Source: Candidatus Enterococcus myersii
GTDB taxonomy: Bacteria; Bacillota; Bacilli; Lactobacillales; Enterococcaceae
Direction: 5' to 3'
NCBI RefSeq assembly: GCF_017316025.1
Contig: NZ_JAFLVT010000014.1
Span: 1-60,459, forward strand
DNA length: 60,459 bases
Positions 1 to 8,406 of this stretch are shown in pieces. The position numbers were made by a program, and so were the translations under genes. The first letter of the stretch is position 1. Each line of letters starts with the position of its first letter. A model generated the notes under the pieces. It saw only the letters and a program-made list of their open reading frames with translations. It was not told where the DNA came from and made no database searches.

Positions 1-85
1 TACTATCTATGATTTCGATGATCGTGAATGCAGAAAAATTTCTGTATCTTTTTGAAAATTTGAGTTTCTTAACTAGCAAGCGCAC
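1..85 (-). CDS. comGC: ComGC-like competence pseudopilin, N-terminal part only (cut by window edge)
   Basis: A GTG start at 85 follows a GAGGAG ribosome site (spacing about 7) and opens a frame that runs off the window edge after 28 codons. It encodes a basic leader and then AFTIIEIIDS, which has the prepilin peptidase pattern (small residue, then F-T-x-x-E). The gene directly follows comGB, where comGC, the major pseudopilin of the DNA-uptake apparatus, normally sits. The motif is unusual: ComGC normally continues with hydrophobic residues (EMLIVL type), whereas Asp and Ser follow EII here. It could instead be another comG minor pseudopilin. The class is fairly safe; the exact symbol rests on position. 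Confidence 0.6.
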   Translation of the reverse strand, partial: MRLLVKKLKFSKRYRNFSAFTIIEIIDS

Positions 86-98
86 ATTCTCTCTCCTC

Positions 99-1112
99 TC
101 AGTTATATAGCTGGATGTTTCCATATAAAGGTAAAAACAAAGTACCATAAACACTAATAATTAAAACGGCAATGACCACAAAAACCAGCGGCTGGATCAG
201 ACTAATTGCTCTTTCAACTTTGCTATTTAACTTTTGCGCACACAATTTGCTATATAAAATAAGTTCGATGCCGAGTTTTCCTGTTGCCTGCCCTTGAAAA
301 ACAATCAGACTAAATTCCGGTGGTAAAAACGCGTATCCCTGCAATTTATCACTTAAGGACTCTCCTTTTTGCAAGGCACAATCCAGTTCAGTCGCCAATT
401 GACTTAACAAAGAACTACTATCTGTCTTTTGCATAACGTAAATAATCTGGTTAATTTCTAATCCTTGTTGAAATAATTTTCCCCACTCCAAGGCAAAATA
501 ATTGGCGATAAAGAGGCGATAAAATTGTTTAACAACAGGTATTTGACTTAAAAAATTCGCCTGTGCTAAAGCGGAACTTTTTTTGAAGAACTGTTGCATA
601 AGGCCATAGGCTAATACAAGTAGCAAAACAAAAATGAACAACACATACGGACTATAACGAAGAAATAAAATGCCCCAATGACGTTTAGATAACATGCCAG
701 AAGCTAGCAATTGCGGTAATAAAAATTGATGCAAACTCACCATTACACCACTGACAAAAATGAGCAATAAAAAGGGATAACTTAAAACTTGTCGCAGGGC
801 GCGCTTTTGCTTTGCAGCAAGTTGGAGTTGTTTTGCAATTTGTCCTAGTGTTTCAGCTAACAAGCCCTGTTCTGCTGCTAATTGCACTTGGGCGATTTCG
901 CTGGCGGTAAAGTCAAGTGTTTGGAAAACTTCACTTAATTGTGTTCCTGTTGCTAATTTGTCACGAAATGCGCCTAATTTTTCTGCGTTAAAACCGTGAC
1001 TTCGCTGGATAACTTCAATAGCTTGCAGTAAAGTAAAGCCGCTTAGCAATAAATCGGCTAAAGTTTTTACAAAGCGCTGTTTTTCAGTTTTCTTGCTGGT
1101 AAATTTTTTCAT
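99..1112 (-). CDS. comGB: ComGB-like type II secretion F-domain membrane protein
   Basis: Polytopic inner-membrane platform protein of the competence pseudopilus, of the GspF/PilC family. Two F-type cytoplasmic helical domains are visible (about residues 15-110 and 215-310), with hydrophobic helices near 115-140, 155-180 and at the C terminus. Family knowledge: ComGB anchors the ComGA ATPase and the ComGC pilus in the membrane. I chose the ATG at 1112, which follows AAGGGCG. A TTG at 1130 is in frame but has no ribosome site. The frame overlaps the end of comGA by 29 bases, which indicates translational coupling. Length (337 aa) is normal. Confidence 0.88.
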   Translation of the reverse strand: MKKFTSKKTEKQRFVKTLADLLLSGFTLLQAIEVIQRSHGFNAEKLGAFRDKLATGTQLSEVFQTLDFTASEIAQVQLAAEQGLLAETLGQIAKQLQLAAKQKRALRQVLSYPFLLLIFVSGVMVSLHQFLLPQLLASGMLSKRHWGILFLRYSPYVLFIFVLLLVLAYGLMQQFFKKSSALAQANFLSQIPVVKQFYRLFIANYFALEWGKLFQQGLEINQIIYVMQKTDSSSLLSQLATELDCALQKGESLSDKLQGYAFLPPEFSLIVFQGQATGKLGIELILYSKLCAQKLNSKVERAISLIQPLVFVVIAVLIISVYGTLFLPLYGNIQLYN

Positions 1113-2022
1113 CGATTCGCCCTTCTTCAACTAATCGCGCCAAATTTTGTTGCCAATTAGAAAATGGTAGTTCATGTTCAAACTGATAAGCCAATAAACT
1201 CGCAATTTTCCCCCTTTTATCAGGCAACAAGCGCTGATAAACAATACCACCTAAACAATAATCCAATTCATTTTCAATCGGCAGTAAATCCCGCAGACGA
1301 CTTTTGGTCTCCATTAAATTAGCCGCATGAACTGTGGCAAAAACTTTGTGTCCGGTCAGTGCGGCTCGAATCGCCGCCTTGGCTGTTAAAGCGTCACGAA
1401 TTTCACCAATGATGAGACAATCCGGACGATGTCGTAAAGCCAGTTGGATCAACTTATCATAGGTTTGTCCAATCGCCTCATTCGTTTGTAATTGCAAAAA
1501 AGTGCTTTCTTCAATTTCTACGGGATCTTCAATCGTAATGACTTGACCACCATCTGATTTAGCGAGACGATACATTAATGTTGTCTTGCCCGAACCTGTC
1601 GGGCCACTGAATAAATACAAGCGTCTTTTTTGAATCATTGCACCTACAATTGCCAATTGTTCCGGTAAATAAAAATGTGCGACTTTGGCGATGGGCTGTA
1701 AAAAGCGCAGAACTAAACTTTCATCTCCTTGATAATTTCCCACAACGGAAAGACGCAAACGTTGCTCTCCCATTGCTGTTTCATAGGTGATAGCTCCTAG
1801 TTGCACTTTTCTTTTCTCTCCGACATCCATTTGACCTAAATATTTAAACCGGGCAATTAATTTTTCAGCACTATCTTTTGGGATGCTATCAAAATGAATA
1901 CGTCTACTGCCTTGGCGAAATTGTATCTGCCATAGTTGGTTTTCTGGCGTAATATATAAGTCTTCCATTTTGTGCGTCATCCCATAGGTAATTAACGTTT
2001 CAGATAATTCGGTGACGTCCAT
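1084..2022 (-). CDS. comGA: ComGA-like traffic ATPase of the DNA-uptake pseudopilus
   Basis: Secretion ATPase of the GspE/PilB superfamily that powers assembly of the competence pseudopilus. Walker A is GPTGSGKT at residues 140-147, and the Walker B/Asp-box region contains CLIIGEIRD followed by the GHKVFATVHAAN segment typical of the family. At 312 aa it has the short Gram-positive ComGA length and lacks the N-terminal GspE extension. The ATG at 2022 follows a strong GAGGAGG site. It is the first gene of the visible comGA-comGB-comGC order. I saw no clear ComX or ComK box upstream, so how competence would be switched on is not evident. Confidence 0.93.
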   Translation of the reverse strand: MDVTELSETLITYGMTHKMEDLYITPENQLWQIQFRQGSRRIHFDSIPKDSAEKLIARFKYLGQMDVGEKRKVQLGAITYETAMGEQRLRLSVVGNYQGDESLVLRFLQPIAKVAHFYLPEQLAIVGAMIQKRRLYLFSGPTGSGKTTLMYRLAKSDGGQVITIEDPVEIEESTFLQLQTNEAIGQTYDKLIQLALRHRPDCLIIGEIRDALTAKAAIRAALTGHKVFATVHAANLMETKSRLRDLLPIENELDYCLGGIVYQRLLPDKRGKIASLLAYQFEHELPFSNWQQNLARLVEEGRIDEKIYQQEN

Positions 2023-2126
2023 CTACTTTCCTCCTCACAAAGAATTACGCCAAAAAAATAAATTTTTGTTTACCAGCAGGAACTTTTTTTATTAGCCAAA
2101 TAAAACGCAACGCCCTTTAAAAATTG

Positions 2127-2149
2127 CAGCTTTTCAGCAAGAAAAGCTG
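2127..2149. other. 9-bp inverted repeat upstream of comGA
   Basis: CAGCTTTTC and GAAAAGCTG form a perfect 9-bp stem around a 5-base loop, about 105 bp upstream of the comGA start. The right side lacks a long T run, so a terminator is doubtful. It could be a leader hairpin or a regulatory site. The rest of 2023-2238 shows no further gene. Confidence 0.4.
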
Positions 2150-2238
2150 TAGGAAGCCTTCAGATCTAAGATATAACAAAAGCTATTCTTTCTTTATAAA
2201 TAAAAAAGCCGCTCGTAAAAGTTACGCTCGGTAAAAAG

Positions 2239-2294
2239 AAAAAATCTACCCATCATCGCTCAAGTGTTAGTTGATGATTTGGGTAGATTTTTTT
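2239..2294 (-). terminator. Hairpin terminator of the reductase gene
   Basis: Arms at 2241-2257 and 2272-2291 pair over about 16 bp with a 2-base bulge and end in T/A runs on both sides. It overlaps the stop codon of the reductase and separates it from comGA. Confidence 0.8.
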
Positions 2295-3213
2295 ATTTGT
2301 TGGCTGGTTTAAAAACAGCAAGAACCGTTTCTTTAGCCGCTCGTGCTTGCCAACCAATCTGCAGAGCTTTTTCATTCGAATGAGTGTATTTTCGCTGCAA
2401 CATAGGAACTAATGCCCGTAAAGGACCAACAAACTTCCCGCTAATTCTTAATAAAAAATCAGGAAGCAAAAAAGGATGATTGCCAAAAATTTCGGCAATT
2501 TCTTGAAAAGTTAAATCATTATTTTTCGCAATATAACGCTCTCCAATAGTTTGAGATTTTTCCAAAGCTAAAATATGTAAGGCAGCTAAATCCCGAACAT
2601 CGGTAACTTCTAAGGAAATATTTGGAACAAATTTGGCTACTTTAATCCCGTCTAACACTTGATTGCTGGAACGATTAGCTGTTAAAGCAGGTCCAAAAAT
2701 CGCTCCAGGTAAAATGGTCGTTAAATCCAATTGATATTTTTTTGCCAATTCCCAAGCCTTTTTTTCAGCGAATAATTTAGACAAACGATAAGCATTAAGT
2801 TCTGGATTTTTCGGATCAGACCAAAAATCTTCAGTGATTATCCCAGTTGTTTTAGCTTGCGGTGTCGCTGCTGCTTGGCTAGACGTCATAATAAGACGTT
2901 TTACGCCAGCTTCTTTGGCTGCTTGAAAAACCACTTCCACGCCGGAAACAGCTTCTTGAATTAATTGTGGATTATTGGCATTATCGTGCCCTAAAGGACT
3001 TGCCACGTGAAAAATAGCCTCTACATCCTTCATAGCCTCCAGCCAGCCTTGTGAACTGGTTAAATTAGCTGCAAAATAGGAAACATGGTTAAAAATTTTA
3101 GGTGCCCGCTCTAAACTTCTAACACTTCCCACTACTTCATAATTTTTTTCTAATAATTGTTGAATTAAATGCATTGCTAAAAAGCCATTGGCACCCGTGA
3201 CTAAAACTTTCAT
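2293..3213 (-). CDS. NAD(P)-dependent extended SDR reductase/epimerase-like protein
   Basis: Extended or atypical short-chain dehydrogenase related to dihydroflavonol-4-reductase-like aldehyde reductases. The nucleotide-binding motif VTGANGFLA is at the N terminus, and the catalytic Tyr-Lys pair is in AYRLSK (about residue 155). The true start is the ATG at 3213, preceded by GGAGGA; the frame stays open upstream but has no ribosome site there. It is transcribed divergently from a TetR-type regulator 104 bp away. This layout is common for small-molecule or aldehyde detoxification genes under local repression. The substrate cannot be read from the sequence. Confidence 0.85.
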   Translation of the reverse strand: MKVLVTGANGFLAMHLIQQLLEKNYEVVGSVRSLERAPKIFNHVSYFAANLTSSQGWLEAMKDVEAIFHVASPLGHDNANNPQLIQEAVSGVEVVFQAAKEAGVKRLIMTSSQAAATPQAKTTGIITEDFWSDPKNPELNAYRLSKLFAEKKAWELAKKYQLDLTTILPGAIFGPALTANRSSNQVLDGIKVAKFVPNISLEVTDVRDLAALHILALEKSQTIGERYIAKNNDLTFQEIAEIFGNHPFLLPDFLLRISGKFVGPLRALVPMLQRKYTHSNEKALQIGWQARAAKETVLAVFKPANK

Positions 3214-3244
3214 TTTCTTCTTCCTCCTGTTACACTTGTTATAC

Positions 3245-3293
3245 ATGCTAGTATAGAAAGTCACAGATCAAAAAACAAATAAAATCCTAGCAT
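3245..3293. promoter_or_regulatory. Inverted ATGCTAG / CTAGCAT pair between reductase and TetR gene
   Basis: ATGCTAG (3245-3251) and its exact complement CTAGCAT (3287-3293) are 35 bp apart in the divergent intergenic region. They are candidate half-sites for the TetR regulator. No binding motif is known to me for this protein, so this rests on symmetry and position alone. Confidence 0.4.
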
Positions 3294-3317
3294 TTGTAAC
3301 AAAAAGGAGAATGTGTT

Positions 3318-3851
3318 ATGGCAGCTACCGATTATTCAAAAAGTCTCAAAAAAGATAGTCAAGAGTGGATCACCTTAGCCCTTTTAGAAATTCTAAAAAC
3401 TAAACCTCTTCCCCAAATTACCGTTTCCGAAATAGCCAAAAAAGCTGGTGTGAGTCGGATGGCTTTTTACCGACATTTTTCAGGACTAGAGGATGTCCTC
3501 TTTAGCTATTATGAGCCGAAATTTGAAAAAATTTTTGATAAAACATTAAATAAAATAAGTCATGAACAAAAAATTATCGATTTAACGGAATTTTTCAACG
3601 ACTTGACGCCAGATTTTAAACGAGCTATTACCGGCGGATATGAAACCTTGCTTTTTCAAATTTTTACCCAACAAATGGCTCATTTTTACGACGCCACCAC
3701 TACCTGGTCTGATTGGAAAGACCCAAAACGAAATTATTGGATAAAATTTATGTCTGCCGGTCTCTTTGAAGTTTGGCTGACCTGGATTCAAACCGGTCAA
3801 AAAGAAAGTTTAGAAGAAATGACCCAATTAATTCGAGAATTTCATGAGTAA
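3318..3851 (+). CDS. TetR/AcrR-family transcriptional regulator
   Basis: A 177-residue regulator with an N-terminal TetR helix-turn-helix. The recognition part reads ISEIAKKAGVSRMAFYRHF-like (about residues 34-56), followed by an all-helical ligand domain with a C-terminal Trp-rich stretch. Start ATG at 3318 with AAGGAG upstream. It is divergent from the SDR reductase and probably represses both that gene and itself. A terminator follows the stop directly, so the gene is monocistronic. The inducer is unknown. Confidence 0.88.
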   Translation: MAATDYSKSLKKDSQEWITLALLEILKTKPLPQITVSEIAKKAGVSRMAFYRHFSGLEDVLFSYYEPKFEKIFDKTLNKISHEQKIIDLTEFFNDLTPDFKRAITGGYETLLFQIFTQQMAHFYDATTTWSDWKDPKRNYWIKFMSAGLFEVWLTWIQTGQKESLEEMTQLIREFHE

Positions 3852-3867
3852 ATTTAAAAATTAAGAA

Positions 3868-3900
3868 AACCCTCGGATAAATCTCCGAGGGCTTCTTTGT
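3868..3900 (+). terminator. Terminator of the TetR gene
   Basis: CCCTCGGA (3870-3877) pairs with TCCGAGGG (3884-3891) around a 6-base loop and is followed by a T-rich stretch. Confidence 0.85.
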
Positions 3901-3916
3901 ATTTGTGTGTGCTGTT

Positions 3917-4488
3917 TTATTGCTCACTAAATCGAAATTCTTTTCCCAAACTATTTCGGTAATATTCCGGATACATTTCACCACCGCATTTAGAACAGCT
4001 AAATTGCGGTGGTTGGTTTGGTTCACATTCCAAGTCTGTCCCGTCAAGCAAGTCCACCACTGATTTCGGGATATCCTCCTTAAAAATTTAATACAATTTT
4101 AGAGGTTTCATCCATTAATCCTTTGAGTAATTGATCTCGATATTTTTCCATCATAAATATTGGACGCAGTCCTTCATCAATGGTAAATACAACATGACGA
4201 TGCATAATGTTTAACATATCATTTGCTGTAATTTCAGCCCAACGTCTACTTTCACCAGTAGCGCAAGTTGGGCAAAACTTGCCTTTGCACTTTAACGGAA
4301 CTAAGCGGACATCATGGCAGCCTTCACAAACTAACAGTCGGTATCCCCGTCGAATATCTCCACAAAATTGAAATTTGCGAACTTCTTTTTTTTACGACGA
4401 GTCGGATTCGTCGAGAATATTTTTTCAAGAAAGATTCCCAGTTTTGGAATTCATCAAAGAAAATAGCATGTAAAATATTAGGTTTCAT
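3917..4488 (-). pseudogene. Decayed IS91-family transposase (frameshifted, internal deletion)
   Basis: Three pieces in different frames together resemble an IS91/IS1294-type transposase. From ATG 4488 the frame gives MKPNILHAIFFDEFQNW and is then lost by frameshift near 4385. The next frame carries a zinc-binding region (CGD...CEGCHDVR, then CKGKFCPTC) and the segment MHRHVVFTIDEGLRPIF typical of this family, stopping near 4087. A third frame encodes a C-terminal tail with a CSKC zinc knuckle, ending at 3917. The pieces encode only about 190 residues, against nearly 400 in intact members, so the HUH catalytic middle with its Tyr is missing. No terminal ori/ter sequences were recognised. It is non-functional. 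Confidence 0.82.
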
Positions 4489-4589
4489 ACACTTATTTTA
4501 CCGATAAAAATGCAATATGAAAAGAGGTATGAACAATGTCAAAACAGCCTTCATACCTCTTCAAAAAGATATAATCCCTTAATTGTAAA

Positions 4590-4630
4590 AAAAGCTGGGA
4601 CAAAAGTCATTAACTTTTGTCCCAGCTTTT
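4590..4630 (-). terminator. Terminator of trmB, 17-bp perfect stem
   Basis: Arms 4590-4606 and 4614-4630 are perfectly complementary around a 7-base loop, with T/A runs on both sides, so it may work in both directions. Its GGGACAAAAG core recurs, slightly altered, after prsA (10401-10446). Confidence 0.92.
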
Positions 4631-4636
4631 AGCTGC

Positions 4637-5296
4637 TTAACGTTGTTTTTTAGTTTTATCTGCAAATTGGGCTTCCACACGATAAATGGGTTGACCTTTG
4701 GCGCTGAATTTTTCTTCGTATTCCGTCATAACGTTGTCAGCAAACTCACTATTGTGTAAGTCTAACCAAACTTGTTTTAACGTCATACCATATTGCGAAA
4801 AACTAGCCAATGAATATTCAAATAATCCTTGATTATCGGTTTTAAAGTGAATCTCCCCTTTTGGTTTCAAAATGGCTTCATCCACTGCTAAAAAGTCTGG
4901 TGAAGTCAACCGGCGTTTAATATGCCGTTTTTTGGGCCAAGGATCAGAGAAATTCAAATAAATTTGATCGATTTCACTATCTGCAAAATATTCAGTTAAG
5001 GCTGAGCCGTCAACATGTAAAAGACGTAAATTTTTGACTTCTGTCGCCAGTGCCTTATCCAAAGCATGGGAAACTACGCTTACTTGCATATCGATTCCGA
5101 TATAATTAATATTAGGATTTTGCTGGGCCATCCCACTAATAAAACGCCCTTTTCCCATTCCAATTTCAATTTGAAGTGGTTTATTATTGCCAAACACTTC
5201 ATGCCAGTTGCCTTTATGGGCTGTCGGCTCTGCAATCACGATTTCTGGATGTGCCGTAAGCATTTCTTCGGCACCATTTCTTTTTCTTACCCGCAT
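4637..5296 (-). CDS. trmB: tRNA (guanine-N7-)-methyltransferase TrmB
   Basis: Makes m7G at position 46 in the variable loop of many tRNAs, using S-adenosylmethionine. The SAM-binding motif EIGMGKGRF (about residue 50), the [11 protein letters not shown] signature and a C-terminal TDN segment match the TrmB family, and 219 aa is the usual length. I start at ATG 5296 ([11 protein letters not shown]), which sits 7 bases from AGGA. The in-frame ATG at 5302 is too close to that site. Its upstream neighbour is a YtmP-like kinase, the same pairing as in Bacillus, although a hairpin lies between the two here. Confidence 0.95.
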   Translation of the reverse strand: MRVRKRNGAEEMLTAHPEIVIAEPTAHKGNWHEVFGNNKPLQIEIGMGKGRFISGMAQQNPNINYIGIDMQVSVVSHALDKALATEVKNLRLLHVDGSALTEYFADSEIDQIYLNFSDPWPKKRHIKRRLTSPDFLAVDEAILKPKGEIHFKTDNQGLFEYSLASFSQYGMTLKQVWLDLHNSEFADNVMTEYEEKFSAKGQPIYRVEAQFADKTKKQR

Positions 5297-5340
5297 GCTC
5301 ATTTCCTTTCTTTTTCCTAACTAAATTTGAAGCAACTCGC

Positions 5341-5385
5341 AAAAAAAAGAGCAAAGTCAAAAGCTTCCGCCTACGACATCGCTCT
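5341..5385 (-). terminator. Terminator after the ytmP-like gene
   Basis: Arms 5348-5358 and 5375-5385 form an 11-bp stem with one mismatch and one GU pair, followed by eight Ts on the minus strand. It overlaps the stop of the kinase gene and may partly uncouple trmB. Confidence 0.7.
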
Positions 5386-6163
5386 ACTCACTAAAAATTC
5401 GTTTAATTTGAATAATGACTTCATTCATTGTTTCAAAATCACCACGAACGTAATATTTTTTGACTTCTTGTAACAACGACATCAAAGCATACCAGTATAC
5501 TTTTTCCAAATTGGCGCCATTTGGCATCATACCATAACTCATTAACCAGCGACTCCAAGAAGATTTAGGTAAATAATGACCCAAAAACGTGCCGATATCC
5601 ACTGCTGGATCACTAAAACAAATAGAATCCCAGTCTACCAAATATAAATAATTACGACAGACTAGCCAATTACGATGATTGACATCACCGTGAACCACCG
5701 CCACATCTTCTTTTGTGAATTCGGGTATATTATGCTTTAAATAATGCAAAACCAATTGTAAAAAACGATTTTCTGCAATCGGGTTTGCCAATGCACTCTC
5801 GTATTGTTCTAACATCATTTTCGGGGTTAAAACTTCACCGCCGATTTTTTGTAGCATCCGTTTTAAGGACTGGGAATGATGCAATTGATATAAGACATCC
5901 ACAACATCATTTCTTTTGCCGATTTCTTCAGCAGTTAAAATTGTTCCTTCCAACCATTCCTGAGCTGAAAAAGTATCGCCATTGCCGGTTCTTTTAGTCC
6001 AAATTAACCGCGGGGTAATCCCTTCTTTTGAAAGAGCAGCAAGCATTGGCGTTGTGTTGCGCTTCACAAAAACTTTATCGTTTTCCCGCGAGCCAACATA
6101 CGCTTTTCCGGTATCGCCTTTAATGGGACTTAAATTCCATTCTTGGCCTAACTGAATATCCAT
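5384..6163 (-). CDS. ytmP: YtmP-like aminoglycoside/choline-kinase-fold phosphotransferase
   Basis: Small protein of the APH/choline kinase fold. The catalytic loop is VHGDVNHRNW (HGDxxxxN type) and the metal-binding segment is YLVDWDS, near residues 155-180. I chose ATG 6163 (MDIQLGQEW), placed 8-9 bases from AAGGAGG; the upstream TTG would lie inside that site. Family members sit beside trmB in many Firmicutes, but their physiological substrate is not established to my knowledge. Nothing suggests an acquired antibiotic-resistance gene, since the context is core genome. Kinase fold is high confidence and role is unknown. Confidence 0.82.
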   Translation of the reverse strand: MDIQLGQEWNLSPIKGDTGKAYVGSRENDKVFVKRNTTPMLAALSKEGITPRLIWTKRTGNGDTFSAQEWLEGTILTAEEIGKRNDVVDVLYQLHHSQSLKRMLQKIGGEVLTPKMMLEQYESALANPIAENRFLQLVLHYLKHNIPEFTKEDVAVVHGDVNHRNWLVCRNYLYLVDWDSICFSDPAVDIGTFLGHYLPKSSWSRWLMSYGMMPNGANLEKVYWYALMSLLQEVKKYYVRGDFETMNEVIIQIKRIFSE

Positions 6164-6283
6164 CGCTCCGTCCTCCTTCAAAACAAAAGTACCCCCATTC
6201 TAGCGGTCTCACACGCTATCGTCAAGCGCATATACGTTCCCCTGAAGTGCTTTTTAAGAGCTTTTTTATTTTAATGCCCGCTA

Positions 6284-7492
6284 TTATGCCATCTTCTTTA
6301 AACGACGTGGGACATACCAACGGGTAAAGAAAAATACCATGAGAAAATATGCAGCGATTACTAAGAAACGCTCGTACCATAAAGATAGCGCCAAACTGGC
6401 ACTAATTGCAAAAACAAAAGCCGCCAAACTTAATAACAGCAAGAGTAAAACTTGTAATGCTTTAGCCTTTTGTTGGCTAGAAACTGGATAAAGTTGGGTT
6501 AAAATCATATAGCGAAATTGATTGTATAACGGGATTAATTGAAAGCCAATCATATAAATAAACAAAATGCCTAAACCCAAACTAAAATAGACGTCTTGAA
6601 CAAAATACAACAATAAACTTCCAATCACTACTAAACGGATAAAAAGACCGCTGTATTCTGAACCTCTGGCAAATCGTCTCGCATATAAATACAAATACGT
6701 ATTTTTTTGCTGCGGTTTGATTTTTTGCAAAACACCATCTAAATACGCGCGGCGTTTAACTGTCGCTGTGATTTCTGGTACATCAGTAAAAAGATTGATA
6801 AATTGGTAAATGCGGTGAAGTCGGCTTTTCTCCATGCCAATCATTTTTTCCCAATCTAAATTCTCTTCGCTTTTTGCTAATAATTTGAAAATGCCCACCC
6901 CAGTGACAAACGCTAAAATTAAACCGATAAAAGGATTTAAAAAAATACCAGCTGCAAGACAAAGTACTGCCAGAACTAGCCAAAGCAGTTCGACTTGTCT
7001 TAATTTTGATGGTGCTACTTGATAAATTTTCAGTGTGGCAATTTTTAATTGCGCAAGTTTTAACAGCCACATCGTTCCTAACAGAATAAAAAAAGCGGGA
7101 AATGTAATAGCGGTAGTTGCCACTAAAAGTGGCATTAAAAAACCTAAAACTAATAGTTCTATAAAAAAAGGCAACAATAGAGAATAGTTAAAAGCTCCTT
7201 TAAAATACTCTTTCAATGCTCGTTCTTTGGGCAACAAAAAGACAATATCGGCTTCTTGCATTAAAGTTGCAAAACGTCCCAACGGCAAAATTGCGACTAA
7301 AATCAGTAATGCTACTCCTGCTGCCGGCCAAAAATTACGTGGCAGGGCTTTGACAAACTCGGAATAATAAAGCCCAACTCCCCCAAGTAAAAAGACACAA
7401 ATTAAGACAAAATGATCATTAAAGACATAGCGTAGATATTTTTGCATATGGCGTTGATGTAATGCTAGACGCTTTTTAAACAACTCACGCAT
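6284..7492 (-). CDS. ecsB: EcsB-like ABC transporter membrane subunit
   Basis: A polytopic protein of 402 aa with about eight or more hydrophobic helices arranged in pairs, matching EcsB length and layout. Together with the ATPase encoded just upstream (frames overlap by 8 bases) it forms the Ecs ABC transporter. In Bacillus and Staphylococcus this transporter affects secretion, lipoprotein processing and intramembrane proteolysis. Here it lies divergent from hit and near prsA, the conserved Bacillus context. The cargo is not deducible from sequence. No ecsC follows in the window. Confidence 0.88.
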   Translation of the reverse strand: MRELFKKRLALHQRHMQKYLRYVFNDHFVLICVFLLGGVGLYYSEFVKALPRNFWPAAGVALLILVAILPLGRFATLMQEADIVFLLPKERALKEYFKGAFNYSLLLPFFIELLVLGFLMPLLVATTAITFPAFFILLGTMWLLKLAQLKIATLKIYQVAPSKLRQVELLWLVLAVLCLAAGIFLNPFIGLILAFVTGVGIFKLLAKSEENLDWEKMIGMEKSRLHRIYQFINLFTDVPEITATVKRRAYLDGVLQKIKPQQKNTYLYLYARRFARGSEYSGLFIRLVVIGSLLLYFVQDVYFSLGLGILFIYMIGFQLIPLYNQFRYMILTQLYPVSSQQKAKALQVLLLLLLSLAAFVFAISASLALSLWYERFLVIAAYFLMVFFFTRWYVPRRLKKMA

Positions 7493-8228
7493 TTTTTATC
7501 ACCTGCGCTTTAGTTAAATGCAAATAAATTTCATCTAAGTCGGCACCTTCTAAGCCAAATGTCGCCTGTAATTCAGCTAAGCTCCCTTGGGCGATGATTT
7601 CACCTTCGTGCAAGACAATAAAACGATCGCAATATTTTTCAGCTGTAGCCAAAATGTGAGTAGACATTAGAATAGCCGCACCATTTCTTTTCATTTGTTC
7701 CATCAATTCCAATAATGCGTTGATTGCCAATGGATCTAACCCTAAAAATGGTTCATCGATAATATAAAGGCTCGGTTCGATTAAAAAGGCACACAATACC
7801 ATCACCTTTTGTTTCATCCCCTTTGAAAATTTAGCCGGAAACCAATCCAACTTATTTTCTAAGCGAAATGTTTTTAACAAAGGTTCCGCTCGTTTGAAGG
7901 CTTCTTTTTGCGGTATGTCATAGGCCATCGCCGTCACTTCAATGTGTTCTTTTAAGGTCAATTCCTCATACAAAGAAGGTGTTTCGGGAATGTAGCCGAT
8001 TTGTTTGCGATAATTTTCTGGGTCTTTTTTTAACGTTAAGTCATTTAAGGTGATACTGCCTTTTTGTGGTTGTAATAGTCCGATAATTTCTTTAATTGTC
8101 GTACTTTTACCGGCTCCATTTAACCCAATCAGCCCGACTAATTCTCCTTCACCAATCGAAAAATTTAAATTTTTTAAAACAGGAAACTGACCATAGCCTC
8201 CTGTTAAATCTTTTACTATTAAACTCAT
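7485..8228 (-). CDS. ecsA: EcsA-like ABC transporter ATP-binding subunit
   Basis: A 247-residue ABC ATPase with Walker A GLNGAGKST (about residue 35), Q-loop, signature FSKGMKQK, Walker B LYIIDEPFLGLD and a switch His in STHIL. It forms one transcription unit with ecsB. Start ATG 8228 follows AGGAGC. An extended -10 element lies about 55 bp upstream. The divergent neighbour is the HIT-family gene, as in Bacillus. Confidence 0.92.
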   Translation of the reverse strand: MSLIVKDLTGGYGQFPVLKNLNFSIGEGELVGLIGLNGAGKSTTIKEIIGLLQPQKGSITLNDLTLKKDPENYRKQIGYIPETPSLYEELTLKEHIEVTAMAYDIPQKEAFKRAEPLLKTFRLENKLDWFPAKFSKGMKQKVMVLCAFLIEPSLYIIDEPFLGLDPLAINALLELMEQMKRNGAAILMSTHILATAEKYCDRFIVLHEGEIIAQGSLAELQATFGLEGADLDEIYLHLTKAQVIKNA

Positions 8229-8280
8229 TTTGATAAGCTCCTTTATCTCAGCTTTTAAAATTTAAATTGAACACAGTCTC

Positions 8281-8286
8281 ATTATA
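8281..8286 (-). promoter_or_regulatory. Probable extended -10 of the ecsAB operon
   Basis: TGG-TATAAT on the minus strand is a perfect -10 with the TGn extension. No good -35 is present at 17 bp. Confidence 0.6.
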
Positions 8287-8406
8287 CCAAAAAACACCCT
8301 TTCTCTGAAAAAAACTGGCTGGTTGTGGTAAAGTAAGAATAACGAAATCCATCAAAAACTCACAGCAAAAAATTAGCGCTGTTAAAAATTAGAGAGGATG
8401 AAATTC

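Noticed and set aside
57-90. ATG at 87 as start of the gene after comGB
   Set aside because: That frame stops after four codons; the GTG two bases further on gives the pseudopilin sequence.
2023-2120. ComX (sigma-X) or ComK box before comGA
   Set aside because: No convincing cin-box or paired AT-boxes were found by eye.
3748-4047. 99-codon minus-strand frame overlapping the TetR gene end
   Set aside because: It crosses the TetR terminator and is out of frame with the transposase fragment whose sequence makes sense in another frame.
5384-6163. Aminoglycoside resistance phosphotransferase
   Set aside because: The kinase fold is shared, but position beside trmB and sequence features point to the core YtmP-like family.
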